A stretch of DNA of 64,000 bases from Undaria pinnatifida (lineage: Eukaryota > Sar > Phaeophyceae > Laminariales > Alariaceae). Shown in pieces: positions 20,347 to 31,535 of the stretch. The position numbers and the translations under genes are program-made. The DNA is taken from NCBI GenBank assembly GCA_012845835.1, contig JABAKD010000019.1:5999494-6063493 (forward strand), written 5' to 3'. Under the pieces are notes generated by a model that worked only from the letters and a program-made list of their open reading frames with translations, was not told the origin of the DNA and ran no database searches. Positions within the stretch are counted from its first letter, which is position 1; each line of letters begins with the position of its first letter.

Positions 20347-22680
20347 TTACGAATTTGGGCGTAGGCCTGCTGGAGAAATGGAGTGGCCTAGAAAGTTCGC
20401 ATCGGTAGCGCCCAAACGCGCCTTCGAGGGGGAAAGCTTGAGATTGTGCTTTCGAAGGCGTTCGAAGAGAGAGCGAATCGTCCGAACATGCGTTACCGGG
20501 TCGGAGTCGAACACGATGACATCGTCGAGGTAAGCTGCCACCTGTGTCAAACCCTTGATCACCTCATTGATAACCTTGACGAACCACCCAGGCGAGGCGC
20601 TGCTGCCCTGGGGCATAACGAGCCACTTATAAAGGCCCGTGGGTGTGCAGAACGCTGTAAGGGGAACTGTGTCCTTGTGTGCCGTTATCTGGTGGAACGA
20701 GGAAACCAAGTCGAACAGGGAAAACACCCGACCTGAGCCCAAGGAGTCCAGGACCTGGTCCACGCGCGGAATCGGCAGTTTACTGAGCTTGCTAATTTGG
20801 TTGAGCTTCTTGTAGTTCACCGTGATCCTCACACCGCCAGATTTCTTCGGGATGACCACCAGCGGGCTCGAGTACGGTGAGGTCGAGTGCTGAATCAGCC
20901 CAGCCGCGAGGTACTGGTTAAGGGTCGCGTCCACTTCTCTGGCCAGTATAGGGTTTATGCGATGGGGCCGTGAAGTGACCGGAGCGCTGCCCTCCGGAAC
21001 CGAGATTTCAAAGGGTATTAGGGAGCATGACCCAAAATCCGTCTTCGAGGTGGAGAACACGTCAGAAAAGTCGCAGAGCACATCCCCCAGTTGCTCAATG
21101 GTCGGGGGGTCCCAACCAGGGTCGTGTAAGTCGAACGCAATCTCCCGCAGGTGCGGTGGGAGTCGGGCCCAGACGCGTAGAAATGCAGAACGTTGGACCG
21201 GGTTCAAACGTTCCATAAGCGTCGGCGAGGGCGACGGTACGGCGGGAACTATCTCCTCCGCGCCGGTCGGGCTCGCGACCGCAGAGACCTGGCTGTCCGA
21301 AGTCTGGCCAGGGTGGGGACCCGCAGCCTCGATAGGGTGTTGCAAGGCACCCAGCGGGATGCGCAAAAGTGGGGCGTCGGCGACCCCGATAAGGTCGCCT
21401 GGCTCGAGGTCCGCGACACCTATGACGGGAAGCACCTGTCGTCCTGAAGCAACAAAGTGTTTCTGTCCCGAAAGAACATCCGGCTGCGGCAGTATGTCGA
21501 CCAGATAGTGTCCTGTGAGCGCAGGAGAGCCGTTACTGCGCACCAAGTTGACCTCGAGCAGTTGGGGCTCGTCCGACAAAGTGACGCCTGTAGAGCCATC
21601 ATAGCGAAGGTGGAAAGCACCGTTCGATGCTGCGGGGTCGACGGCATAAGCCGCTACGCCTGCTGTGGCGTGGTGGGACAACGTCAGCTCGCCCAAAAAC
21701 CGATTATCGAGAGGACGAGGGGGCAGGGCGCGGTACGAACGGGTGTTGAAGCGCATCCAACTGTCGCGGCCCAGCAAGACAGCGTGCTGCATGACCGAAG
21801 GAGGGACCACGCATGCCCACACCGCGAGAGAGCATGTTGGTTCTTTTTTGAGGAAGAATTGAACGCTCAGACGGATGTGGGTCGCGGTCCGTAAAGGGGC
21901 GGATTCGCCAAAGCCACCCCAGGAGCGAGGGCTGCTAGGCCGCTCGCACGTCGATGAGGCGGCGCCTACCGATAGCATACGATCCAACACGTCACGACGG
22001 ATAAAGGTTTGGGGGGAGCCAGTGTCAAGCAGCGCTGTACATATGTAGGGCGCAATAGCGTCCCCTCCGCTATGTATTGCAATATCGGTAGTGAAAGAAT
22101 CGTCGTCCAGCGTCACGGTACCCCCAACGAGGCAGGGGCCATGTTCTGGCAGTGCGCGGTCTGAGGCGCCGCGAGAAGCTACCGCCAAAACCTCCGGGCT
22201 TTGATCGGCGGGTGTACCCGAAAAATAGGCCGAAGGAGGGCCTTGGGCAGCGCCGACCGCGGTCCCCAAGCGCGACTGCTGAGCGGACGAAATTTCATGG
22301 ATTCCAGCATTCCCGGTGGGCCTGCGGAATCGACGAGGGGAGGCCGGGTGTGGCGATCCGTCCTCGCAGTCGCGAATTGCTTCGCGAACGGCAGAGAGTG
22401 CCTCACCGAGCAAAATTTTTCCTCTCCACTTGTGTGGATCCTTGGCGTGGGGGTCGTCCGCCCGGAGACCAATACCCCACACAGTGTCTAGAGGACTGGC
22501 CTCTGCCAGAAATTTGTTGCCAGTGCTCAAAAGGTGATTTTTCATGGCTGGGTTCTGCGTAAATTTGGCATAGTTGCCAGATAACACGGCATTTTGCTTC
22601 TCCCTGTCCCAAACGGCGGCGTCAAAATTGCGCACACCTCGACCGACGCGTTTGTGTGTGCTGGGGTCAGACGATGAGTG
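20347..22680 (-). pseudogene. NADAR (partial) - aspartic protease - reverse transcriptase ORF
   Basis: The frame is open from 22680, after a TGA at 22681-22683, to a TAA at 20347-20349. Positions 22668-22369 encode the C-terminal half of a NADAR domain: KRVGRG, FDAAVWD, NYAKFTQNP, LLSTGN, AEASPLDTVWGIG, LLGEALSAVRE. The family's conserved Glu, Asp and Trp of the 'EASPxDxxWGIG' motif are present. The N-terminal half (the SNF/EHY-type segment) is absent. A retropepsin-like LLDTGSPQTFI follows, then an RT with the catalytic YLDDVIVF motif and a connection start (LGHSIS). NADAR proteins act on N-glycosidic ADP-ribose or riboflavin-intermediate bonds; whether this half-domain is active is unknown and unlikely without its N-terminus. 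The annotated ATG is absent (the first candidate codon is GTG at 22635), consistent with a truncated frame. Confidence 0.82.
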
Positions 22681-23249
22681 TCAGCGTGTTGGGTGACTTT
22701 TCACTGTGCTCCCCCCCCTACACTACACCTAGGGTAAATGCTGCCCGTTTTGGTGCGACGAGTGTCAGCGTATTGGGTGACCTTTCACTGTGCCCCCCCC
22801 CCTACACTACACCTAGGGTAAATGCTGCCCGTTTTGGTGCGATGAGTGTCAGCGTGTTGGGCGATCTTACACTGTGCTTCCACCCCTACACTACACCTAG
22901 GTTAAATGCTGCCTGTTTTGGTGCGACGAGTGTCAGCGTGTTGGGTGATCTTTCACTGTGCTCCCCCCCCTACACTACACCTAGGTTAAATGCTGCCCGT
23001 TTTGGTGCGATGAGTGTCAGCGTGTTGGGCGATTTTACACTGTGCTTCCACCCCTACACTACACCTAGGTTAAATGCTGCCTGTTTTGGTGCGACGAGTG
23101 TCAGCGTGTTGGGTGACCTTTCACTGTGCTCCCCCCCCTACACTACACCTAGGTTAAATGCTGCCCGTTTTGGTGCGATGAGTGTCAGCGTGTTGGGCGA
23201 TCTTACACTGTGCTTCCACCCCTACACTACACCTAGGTTAAATGCTACG
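22673..23249 (+). repeat. 84-bp minisatellite, 7 copies, dimeric higher-order pattern
   Basis: Units start at 22673, 22757, 22841, 22925, 23009, 23093 and 23177, exactly 84 bp apart, each beginning GA(T/C)GAGTGTCAGCGT. From the second copy onward two variants alternate: a 'gacgag...cccccccc' type and a 'gatgag...cttccaccc' type, a 168-bp higher-order unit. Because 84 is divisible by 3, a long frame (22656-23399) stays open with a repeated 28-residue peptide. It is an artefact of the array and is not called as a gene. The array abuts the truncated NADAR frame on the left and a TRIM LTR fragment on the right. Confidence 0.9.
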
Positions 23250-23395
23250 CGCCTCCGATCTCAGAAGCTATCCCGGGCTCTGGTGGAAACGAATAAAGCT
23301 ACATCTCTACGAAGGAACGAAAGTGAGTACTCTCCGAAGACCTGCTCAATTGGCAGACCTGCAGGGGGCACTCTGTGTCCCCCACCTTTAATTTC
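23250..23395 (+). repeat. TRIM LTR 3' fragment
   Basis: Matches the last about 140 bp of the TRIM LTR (gcctccgatctcagaag ... cccccacctttaattt) with few differences. Its 5' part is replaced by the last minisatellite unit. Confidence 0.75.
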
Positions 23396-23519
23396 ATAAT
23401 ATACCCCGGGTGATAAATCGATGGTTTGTCAGAAACGCCCAAAATTATCACCGGGGTGTCGTATCCTGTGGGGGGTGTAATTTTGTATGTGCGGGTGATA
23501 TCTTGTGTCAGTTACGGTA

Positions 23520-24455
23520 TATTATTGATTGATTGGAAAACTTCGTTGGGCTGCTGCAGGTTTGTTTGCCTTTTTTTTGTCATCCAAAATCACACTCAGA
23601 CAGTCACAAGCGTTTGACCGTATAGCTAACCTGTAAAATAACTATGTTGCCCTCGAACGTCGACTCTACACAACAATAAGCCTCCTTATGTACGACTTAT
23701 TATTATTATAATAGGGGTCTCTATATCTTCTCTCTCTATATATAGATAAATATATACATACGATGGTGACACCGCAGTGACACTGTTTGTGTGGCTCTGT
23801 GTGGTAGAGGGCGCACCTTAGTAAGTAGGCGGTGGTGTGCCAGCAGAAAAAAAGAAAGAAAAAGAGCAATAATATTATATATAGTAATAATATGACCGAC
23901 CGCCTTTATTGGGGGAAGCCGCCTTGTTTACTATTAAATAATTCCAGGTTATTATTATGTGAACGTGCAATTCTCCAATCGCACCAAACGATTTTGACCG
24001 CCCTGTATCGGGATATACCGCCTTAAACTTGAATCGCCTTTTTTATTACGTATTATTACTATTACTTACCATGCCATCATGGGGACTTTTTTTGTGGTTT
24101 TTTGGTGACCGTTTTTTTGTTGTTGTTGCGGACGGTTTTGTTGTGCCCTACGCGCCCACTCGACATTATTTTTCTCTTTTTGGTGTGTTTGCGTGAGCTC
24201 TATCCAGTAACGAATGTTGTTTGTTGTTTCGCACACTTCTACTTCCTAGTTTCTGGACAAACAAGCCGTGGTCATAGGTGTCGTCCGCGCCCTTCCTCCC
24301 GGTTATTGTGCCTTCAAATTTTATCGCGCATAGGGTTCAACAATCCCACTGCTCGTTCGTCGATTTTTCATCGAGTGTTGCTCACTCACGCTCTCGCGCT
24401 TTCCGCAAGTCAATTTGTGCGCAAGAAAAAGCCCCCACCAATTTATACGAGACTC
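23520..24455. other. Intergenic, AT-rich, no gene recognised
   Basis: AT-rich sequence with (TA)n and TATTATTA stretches near 23700-23760 and 23870-23890. The 'ctgg(a)caaa.a.gccgtggtca(c/t)aggtgtcgtc' segment at about 24252-24290 recurs at 59330-59360, so a dispersed repeat runs through 24110-24420 and 59280-59470. No gene seen. Confidence 0.4.
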
Positions 24456-24605
24456 TGAGTATGCACTCGGGGGGATTCGAACTCACGAAACTGACCTCTA
24501 TACGAGTATGCATTCGGGGGGATTCGAACTCACGAAACTGACCTATTATTTTACCAGGCTCGAGGATAGCCTAATACGCCACCGAGGCAACCGTCGCGAT
24601 GTGGC
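24456..24605 (-). repeat. tRNA-like SINE head with a 43-bp tandem duplication
   Basis: On the minus strand 24590-24500 reads 'tggcgtattagg' (close to the pol III A box) followed by 'gagttcgaatcccc' (B box), as in tRNA-derived SINE heads. The B-box end is duplicated in tandem, with two copies of 'gagtatgca.tcggggggattcga' at about 24457 and 24501. A cloverleaf could not be folded convincingly, so a working tRNA gene is not called. Confidence 0.5.
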
Positions 24606-24650
24606 GGCTGTACCCGCATAATAACACGCAAGCAAGAGAAACAGAGCAAG

Positions 24651-24868
24651 ATGCATTTGACAATGGGGAGGAGAGTGCGAAAGCCGAGCGAAAAATCTCA
24701 TCAAGATCTCAAATCAACGAGATCTTCCAAGATCCCCCATTTTCGTTGTGTGTCCACGGCGCGAGTTAAATCGACACACGACGCGTATGAAAATACGCGG
24801 AAGTGTGGTGAGCTAAAGCTTTATTTTTCCCCATCCGCCGGAGGATGAAAAAAAAAAAAAAAAAAAAT
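24651..24868 (+). mobile_element. A-tailed short retroelement, copy 1
   Basis: The 3' end 'gtggtgagctaaagcttta' ... 'ccatccgccggaggatg' is followed by about 20 A. The same 3' end with an A tail recurs at 51960-52062 and 61290-61350, marking a family that moves by target-primed reverse transcription. The 5' limit is not established; the shared part begins at 'agttaaatcgacacacgac' (24764). Confidence 0.6.
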
Positions 24869-25010
24869 GTCCACGGCGCGCCCCCTTGGTTTCGGATAAA
24901 ATCAATCTCGACGAGCGCGGATCTTCTGAAAATCATCGCAGGGGGTGTGTTATCTTGCGTCTTATACAGTATTGACAGTAGTAGTAGTTGACAGCTCTGC
25001 GACTGGCTAT

Positions 25011-25152
25011 ACGATGCATTATCTCTGTGTCGTGGCTTGTGACCACAGAGCTGATCTTTCTAGGGTGAAGAATCAGTACGGACACTGGGTGTGCTGGATG
25101 TCGACGAGTAGAAGAACGGTTTAATGTGAAGAACACACACACACACATATAT
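25011..25152. repeat. Dispersed 140-bp repeat ending in (CA)n, copy 1
   Basis: Begins 'acgatgcattatctctgtg' and ends 'ttaatgtgaagaacacacac'. Near-identical copies lie at 47838-47976 and 48457-48597, and truncated tandem copies follow to 48820. The following 'ata.tggtcttccccccc' resembles the SINE tail that flanks the other copies. Confidence 0.75.
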
Positions 25153-25159
25153 AATGGTC

Positions 25160-27830
25160 TTCCCCCCCGCGCCTGTCTCTGAGTAAACTGCTGCTCTTCT
25201 TCCTTATTGTGAGCCGCAACGAAGTGACAGCATGACGAAACGACAAAAATCAATTAATTCCGGATTTGCGTCGCGTAATGACCATCCCTATCCCTTACAA
25301 AAACACGTTTCAATATATCGAAACCCCGTGAGAGTGTTTTGAGAACCATCTAAGATAAACCGTCCCGCTGACACACCTCCTAGTGTAGACCCACACAACC
25401 ACTCACTGAGAGGCACACGCGGAGAATAGCGGAGTAGTACCCCCGCTGCAACTCTGTCCTCCTGGTGGCGTGAGCGTGTCGGATAGCCGCCCATTTTCGC
25501 GGAAGGGGCGTGTGGGTCTCTCGGGGTTAGAGCTCGCTCAACAGACACAAAGCAGCACCATGGCTCGTCGACTTCAAAAGGTGTGTGCTAGGTGGTGTGG
25601 TGAGGCGTGGTGTAGCGTGACGTGGTATCGACGGCGCTGCTGCGAGCAAGCCCGGCGCATCTGGGAATGGAGGGCACGCCGTGCGTCTTTCTTCTCGGCG
25701 ATCGCGTTGCGTCCGATGCTCGGTGCGAGTGGACGATGCATCCGCAATATTTTTTCATTTTTCCTTTTTTTTATCCCACTTTTTTCTTCGGGTTTTTATT
25801 TCGGGCCAAAATGTTACTGTTGGTGCTGCTTGCTGGTGCTGGCAGGCGCGGCTGTACTACTATTGACTACAAGGAACATGGTATTAAATAGTAGTAGTAC
25901 CGGGTGTACCTGGTACCAGGTATGACAACACCAGTATAGACGAAAGTATAAGGACCGTTTGGATACTGGTATCAAATATGAAAATATCTTTACATTTCCA
26001 AATTGCTATTGATGGTTCGTTTCTACTATTTTTTCCATTGACAGCAGCCGCTGCTGCAGCAGCTTGAACATGCTTGCACTACGTACTGCTGTTGCTGTAC
26101 ATATTATAGGGGGTCGAACAGTTTCACCCCCCTCGTGTATACGTGTCGCAACCAAGTGCTGGTTCAGCGTCAACAGCCTAAACGAAATGGGGCACGCTCT
26201 CTACGTATACCTTGTTACCTGGTACGCGAAGAGTGCGGTACGCGGCGGCCATCGTGGACGGAAGCATAAGGACCTTTTGGATATGGTGATTTATATCGTA
26301 CTGGTCATTAAATTTCCGCCCAAAACTGATGCACCGCAGTACCGTTCCCATTTTACCTAATTTTAAGGACGTCAGCCGTCAGTTCGACGAATTTTGGGTC
26401 AACTCTCCTCTTTGCAAGCTGCGTTGTTGTTACTTGTAATTTACTATGTGGGTGAGTTTTCATGCTGACGGCAGAGTGGGAGGGCTACCCTATTGTGTTT
26501 AAAAACAAAACAAAATGTATTTATTTTACGAGTATTTTGTCCTTCTCCATCTAATAAATGGTTGGTGTTGGTATTTTTACTTTCTGTACAAGGGCGTTCG
26601 TGCGGACGTCGCATTTTCCCGAGCAGATTCTCTGTTCTTTCTCGGTACGTTCTGTTTTTTTTTCTTAATTTTTGTTTGTTTTTTCATTTTTTTTTCTCGG
26701 TCGTTTCTTTGGTGCGCATGGGAACCTAAAAAAAGGGGACACAAGGTGTCCGGAAATTATTGATGCCAGCAGCATAGCAGCATGGCAGGGTTGTTTGGTG
26801 TTGATATGTACCTGGTACTCTGTAATGTTTTGATGGATCCGTACTGCTGTTCGTACGTATGCTATGATGTGAAAAGTAAACACAATATGGAACATGCTAC
26901 AAGCAGGAACGCGTTATTTTTTCTCGGAATTTCCGGCCTCATTATCATAGACCCAAGTACTCGTAAAACTCGAACAAGCTTGATTTTATCTAGTAGTGTA
27001 GGCCAAAGGAGTCGGTCGTCATGCTAAATATATATCCCGAATGCACTACTACTATTACTGCTGCCAGGTGGATCAGTAGAGTTGAGGATTGGGGTTTCTC
27101 AGTCGACATTTGGGGAGATATGATATACCAGGTACATACGAATCTGGTACTGCTGTTGTACGAGCTTGGTCTACAATCGTAGTACACCAGTGTTCTGTTT
27201 CTTCGATTTTGGGTTGTGCGAGTGCGTGTTTCGGTTAAATTGATTTTTAAGATCACAAAGCAGACTCTTTTTTTGTAAACAGAAACATACAATTGGAAAC
27301 TTATGTACAGCTGCTATTAGTTTTGTTGGTGAGTTCACGTTTTTCGGTTAGCTTCGTCTTCGAAAGTCGGAAGTTTACGCAACTCCGTCCTCCTGCTTGT
27401 ACTTCTGCTTGGCTATGGACGTACTTCTGCTTGGCTATGGACGTACCTGGCTATTCTGTACCTTCATACCCTGGCCTTCATACCCTGGTACCTGGTAGAT
27501 ATCATGCCATCATACTATTAATGTTGACTTTTAATAGTGGTGGACTCCGCTGTGTCTTCCCCTTTCACTATTAATACTGCAAGTTTTATCCCACACTAAC
27601 TTCAAGTATTCACCAATCCCAAAACCTGTAGATGTTAGCAAGGCCTAAGGGGTTAAGAAACCCTTATTTTCATTTCTTAGGCCGCAGCCTCATTTTCTTA
27701 TTTATTCATTTATTTAATTATGTTTTAATCATGTTTTTTTACAGCTCAACTTTTACCCTCGGCGACCTTCTGGACATGCCGTGGTCACAGGTGTCTTCCC
27801 TTCTCCTCCCCGGTACTACGGTAGTTACTA
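25160..27830. other. Intergenic, no gene recognised
   Basis: No domain was recognised in frames such as 25470-25925 or 26064-26360. Palindromic TACCTGGTA/TACCAGGTA words are frequent here (about 25906, 26216, 26808, 27127, 27488). Confidence 0.35.
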
Positions 27831-27834
27831 TTAA

Positions 27835-28195
27835 AAAATAAAATACGTACACTCCAGCTGTGAGATCGAAGATTTCGTCGAAACTCATCTGTGTGCAAAC
27901 TGTGTGTGATAGACACTCTATTCGCGCGTATTACTGGGCGTGTGTGCTCATCAATGATTGTTGTTGTTGTTCTCACATTAACTCGCATAATCAAGTCCGT
28001 GGTCACAGGACAGGCTCCAGTCACTCTGGAGCTGAGGAATACCCCAGGAAAAAACACACACAACCCGAGGTGGTACACGCATATATCACATCTGACGCAA
28101 TTCATATGCCTCCACCAGAAACATATAAAAGTGAAATCGGGAGTCAGTCTACGATTGGTTGGCGACTCCCCTTAGAACTAGGTTGTACGTTCTTA
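27835..28195 (+). repeat. Diverged copy of the 415-bp segment found at 43.6 and 45.9 kb
   Basis: Shares 'cactccagctgtgagatcga', 'tcgtcgaaactcatctgtg', 'cgcgcgtatta' and 'ggcgactcccctt' in the same order as 43619-44035 and 45899-46313. The middle is replaced by unrelated sequence. Confidence 0.6.
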
Positions 28196-28199
28196 TGAA

Positions 28200-29519
28200 A
28201 CTATTAATGTGAAGCGTATGTCATTATCGAATTTCAATATTTAACAGTTTCGGAAAACGTTTTTATTGTCCCAGAATGAAAATATTGTCAGAATCAGAGG
28301 AACAAAATTGCGTTTCGTTTTGGGTTTCGCCGCCAAATCCAGAACCGGAGGATTTTTTGGGGCTCTCGTTCTGGAAACCCAAGTTCCGGTTCAAAACCAG
28401 AATGAACCGGGCCCAATATGCGGTGTATCAGTGTTTTAGTGTGGAGAGCGCTCTGATGTGAATTACCCACACCATGTACTTACAGCAGTACCTGTACCTG
28501 GACACACATCAGACATGAGTATAGCGCTTCAACCAGCAAACAAAGCACACCCCGTACCTCCAGTAGCTAGCCACAGCAACAGCAGCAGCAGCAGCGAGAC
28601 ACGCATGCAGTAGCGAACGGCCGCAAGGATGTGGGCCCCCTTACCGAAGGTTCGAATCGGTGCTGGCACGCTACAATGGGCAAAGGAGAGGAGAGCTGGG
28701 AGAGGGGGTGCTGGGTGCTGGGTGCTGGGGAGAGAGGCTTGCCAAGAGGGCCAGCTACAGCGACCTAGAGGCACAAAAGGGCTTTCGAACCTGAGGGTAT
28801 CGTCTTACTCGTCGTGCACTCCCGCTGCGTGCCTTGTTGCTTTGGCAGCCTCGGCACAAGCCTGTGTTTGGCAGGGTCGTCGATTTCACGGCGTAGCGTA
28901 CCTGCTGAAAACAACACCAGGTCCTGGCACCTGGCACGCGAATTCGCGCACGCCCACACACAGCAGTTACGTATGTGGGAGTTGATTTTGATTGCTGACA
29001 ACCGCTGCCACAGAGCCACTGCTGTCTTATTTTATGTTTAAGCCGACCACGGGTACGCAGTTTCTGGCCGCGCGCTGCTGCTACTGCTGCGTGTTTCGTC
29101 GCACCGCACACGCAGTCTGCTTAGCTGATTAGCTAGCTCCCTGCTGCTGACGTTCGTTCATTCCTCCGCCAAATGCAAAAAACAAATACATACAAAAATA
29201 AAACATTTTGAAACCTCTGAACGCGGCCGATTTTGACAACAATCAGCACGAAACTTCATTTTGCATTTCCTTCTGGAAAATGTAGGAAAAACTGGTTCTG
29301 GAAATATTCATTTTGATTCTGGAAAACGAAAAACGATTTCCTAAACTGTTTATTTACAAAACGCAGTCCGAAATTTAGTGCAAACGCCGGGCAATGTTTT
29401 CTTGACTCCCAAATTATCGACCCCTCTTTGAAGTGCACCCACGTTTTCGGCGACGAAGGACTTGGTTTTCGTGTCGGATAACTTTTTCAGTGGTGTGTTT
29501 CGCTGTAGTGGTCCGTCTA
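28200..29519. other. Intergenic, no gene recognised
   Basis: Contains 'ttctggaaa' reiterations (28255-28420 and 29255-29335) suggesting a degenerate dispersed repeat, and a CAG run near 28583. No gene or RNA was recognised. Confidence 0.35.
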
Positions 29520-29592
29520 AAATGCCGGTACGTGCCAGCCGGAAATACTGGCGCTATAGCGGCAACCGGCACTACTCCGCATTGGGCCACTA
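29520..29592 (-). repeat. Dispersed 'tagtgccgg' hairpin repeat, inverted partial copy
   Basis: Reads as the complement of part of the repeat at 3048-3178 and 31815-31970 ('ggcgctatagcggcaaccgg'). Confidence 0.55.
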
Positions 29593-31480
29593 CTCGTTGT
29601 TTGCCTCACCCAGATAGCGACCCAAAGTACTAGAAGGGCGGTATCCATCAACTTCTAATTTAGGAAGAACGCGGTACAATCCAAGTATCGCCATGCTCTC
29701 ATGTCTTGCGGCTCCATATAATCCACTTTGAACACATCGCCTACCCCGGCAACCCGGGCTGCTCGGTATGGCCGATGCTATCATCATGCAACGCCCATTT
29801 GCAACTGAAAACCGCTTTCTTGGGGACAAAATACTTGGAATACGTGTGGACTGTTTTTTGGCGCTAGTGAAGACATTTTTTCACCCTCTCTCGTAGGCCC
29901 AAAGGGGATATATATATATGTTTTTATTTACTTTTTTCACCGAGGGAGAGCGACCCGCCAAACGAAAACGGTGACGTTATCAACCGGACAAGAGCAAAGC
30001 GTGCAGCAGCAGCAGCAGTGCCAGCATCTTCATGCTGCCCTGCGCTGGTGTTGTACACTTGCTACTAAATGTATTAATTGCTGCCTACGCTGCACTTCGG
30101 ACTCACCACCCTGCGTAGCAGCCCGGATTGGTGCTTGCGGCCGATGCCGCACTCGTTACTGGTGTATTTGACGCTTTTCCCCCCTGGAGAGCGAAACTTA
30201 GGGCTGTGAATCGGAGCGAGCTTCAATTGAGTGAGAACCGGTTTCCGAGAAGCCGATTACTCAATCGAAGTTATTTGATACATGGCCCGTATCGTAGCAT
30301 TGCTGTCGAACGTGCTGCTGGTTGCAGGAAGCCATTCCGGCAGCACGTCAGACGACTGTTTAGGTTTCCTTGCTTGCGCTATTGGGTAGATGCTGGCGGC
30401 ATTTCAGAGAGCTCACCTGCTCGAGTAGGAGCCTGCGCCAGGCAACGGTAACGTCGGGTGCTGGCGGCTTCTCCAGACAGCAACGCTGAACTGGCGACCA
30501 GTAGCAGTGCAGACGCGGAGCTAGTTTTCGGCTATAGCCTGTGTAGCCATCATTCCTGCCTGTATATAACAGTATGCGGGGTACTTGGTACGCTACCAGT
30601 ATACTGAGGCATACCAACATAACCTTATGCTCCCAGTACTCGTAGCCACGACGTTCGTCTTACTGAGTATGCCCCAGGTGCTCAAATTGTGAAGAGTGTG
30701 TCAAACCTCGAAAGTACGACGTATAGCCCAGTACTCGCAGTAGTGACTGTGAAAAATACTGGTCGACGCTTCTTCGGGTGTTTACCGATCAATGGGCGAT
30801 ATCTTTTCAGAGTGCGATGACAACAGGAAAGAGGTGTACATCCATGCTACTGCGAGGGTACTCTGGAATGAAACAACAAGTTTTACAGCGTATTGAAGTA
30901 CTTTTTTGGGTACTGTACTACGAGTAGGTATGGGGTCATGGCACACCGTGTGGGGCATTCTTGGAAGCGTGCCATGGTGTCGTCGTGCGATCGTGTGAGA
31001 ACTATAACTTTTTTGTAAACCTGGAGAAACATCAGCTGTGAGGCGGTAGATAATTTGGTCGACACTCCTACTGTATTTGCAAGCTGCGTGTAATACTTCT
31101 GTAGCGCGTGCTACGAAGTTTATAGTGTAAACCGGCGTTTTATGGCCTCGTGCAGGATGCAGGTCGGTGACTCCTTTCGGTGATACACCAGAGGGACGAA
31201 CTCGACCGGTGTTGTATTTGCGGTCGCTGCTATACCACGCTCGGGCTGGAGGCCCGGTTACGTTTCAGAGCAGGGCGCTTAATCGACCTGCTGATATTCA
31301 GAGCGTTCGTAATCTTCTTGGTTGGTGTCCGCTGATTGATTTAGAGGTCTCGGGCCAGCAGTCAACAACGGGACGATTTTACTGAGAATGACGGTAGCCT
31401 AGACGTTTATTCTGCGCACAGACGGAGGCTGCTCCGCTCTCCGCTTTCATTTCTCTGTGTTTAGTGTCCTCGACAGTGCC
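29593..31480. other. Intergenic, no gene recognised
   Basis: The segment 'ttgcaactgaaaaccgcttt' with 'ttggggacaaa' at about 29800-29830 recurs in modified form at 62765-62805 and in the last carrier intron. CAG/CTG-rich words occur near 30000. No gene seen. Confidence 0.35.
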
Positions 31481-31482
31481 GG

Positions 31483-31535
31483 CGTCCCACTTTAGTGCGG
31501 TTATTGCCATCTGGCAAGGCACCGCACTACTGGGA
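31483..31535. repeat. CACTTTAGTGCGGT repeat, second site
   Basis: 'cccactttagtgcggttatt' and 'ggcaccgcacta' match the words at 3690-3735 and 33225-33270. Confidence 0.55.

Larger units (their letters stand above)
17997..22680 (-). mobile_element. Decayed Ty3/gypsy chromovirus pol with NADAR-half at its N-terminus
   Basis: Reading on the minus strand from 22680 to 17997 the order is NADAR C-terminal half, aspartic protease, reverse transcriptase, RNase H, integrase, chromodomain. Protease-RT-RNaseH-IN order plus a C-terminal chromodomain defines a Ty3/gypsy chromovirus. It is defective: an in-frame TAA at 20347-20349, a frameshift near 20020, a deletion or frameshift near 19420-19480 that removes the integrase zinc finger, and no Gag in front. 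No LTRs could be paired to it; the TRIM LTR fragment at 23251-23395 is in the opposite functional orientation. Codon use is GC-rich like host exons. Confidence 0.85.
14997..23519. mobile_element. Possible 8.5-kb TIR element enclosing nested retroelements
   Basis: Left end 14997 begins 'taccgtaactgacacaag'; the right end at 23519 is its reverse complement ('cttgtgtcagttacggta'). Beyond about 25 bp both ends continue into 'caccccggtgataa', the right end after an extra segment of about 40 bp, so the similarity extends to roughly 50 bp. The flanking trinucleotide is TAT on both sides (14994-14996 and 23520-23522). Related single ends lie near 24945-24975 and 32770-32800. No DNA transposase was recognised inside. 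The block contains a TRIM, a chromovirus and a minisatellite, which probably inserted later. Alternatively two independent non-autonomous ends face each other by chance. Confidence 0.45.

Noticed and set aside
23250-23395. This LTR piece as the 5' LTR of the minus-strand chromovirus
   Set aside because: Its AATAAA and PBS-side orientation, judged from the complete TRIM, are on the + strand, and it matches the TRIM LTR rather than a gypsy LTR pair.
22656-23399. 247-codon + strand open frame with a repeated 28-residue peptide
   Set aside because: It is the 84-bp minisatellite read in one frame. All repeat lengths divisible by three stay open, and there is no upstream signal or domain.
24500-24600. 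Possible tRNA gene (minus strand)
   Set aside because: A and B boxes are recognisable but the acceptor and anticodon stems do not pair. Treated as a SINE-like head.
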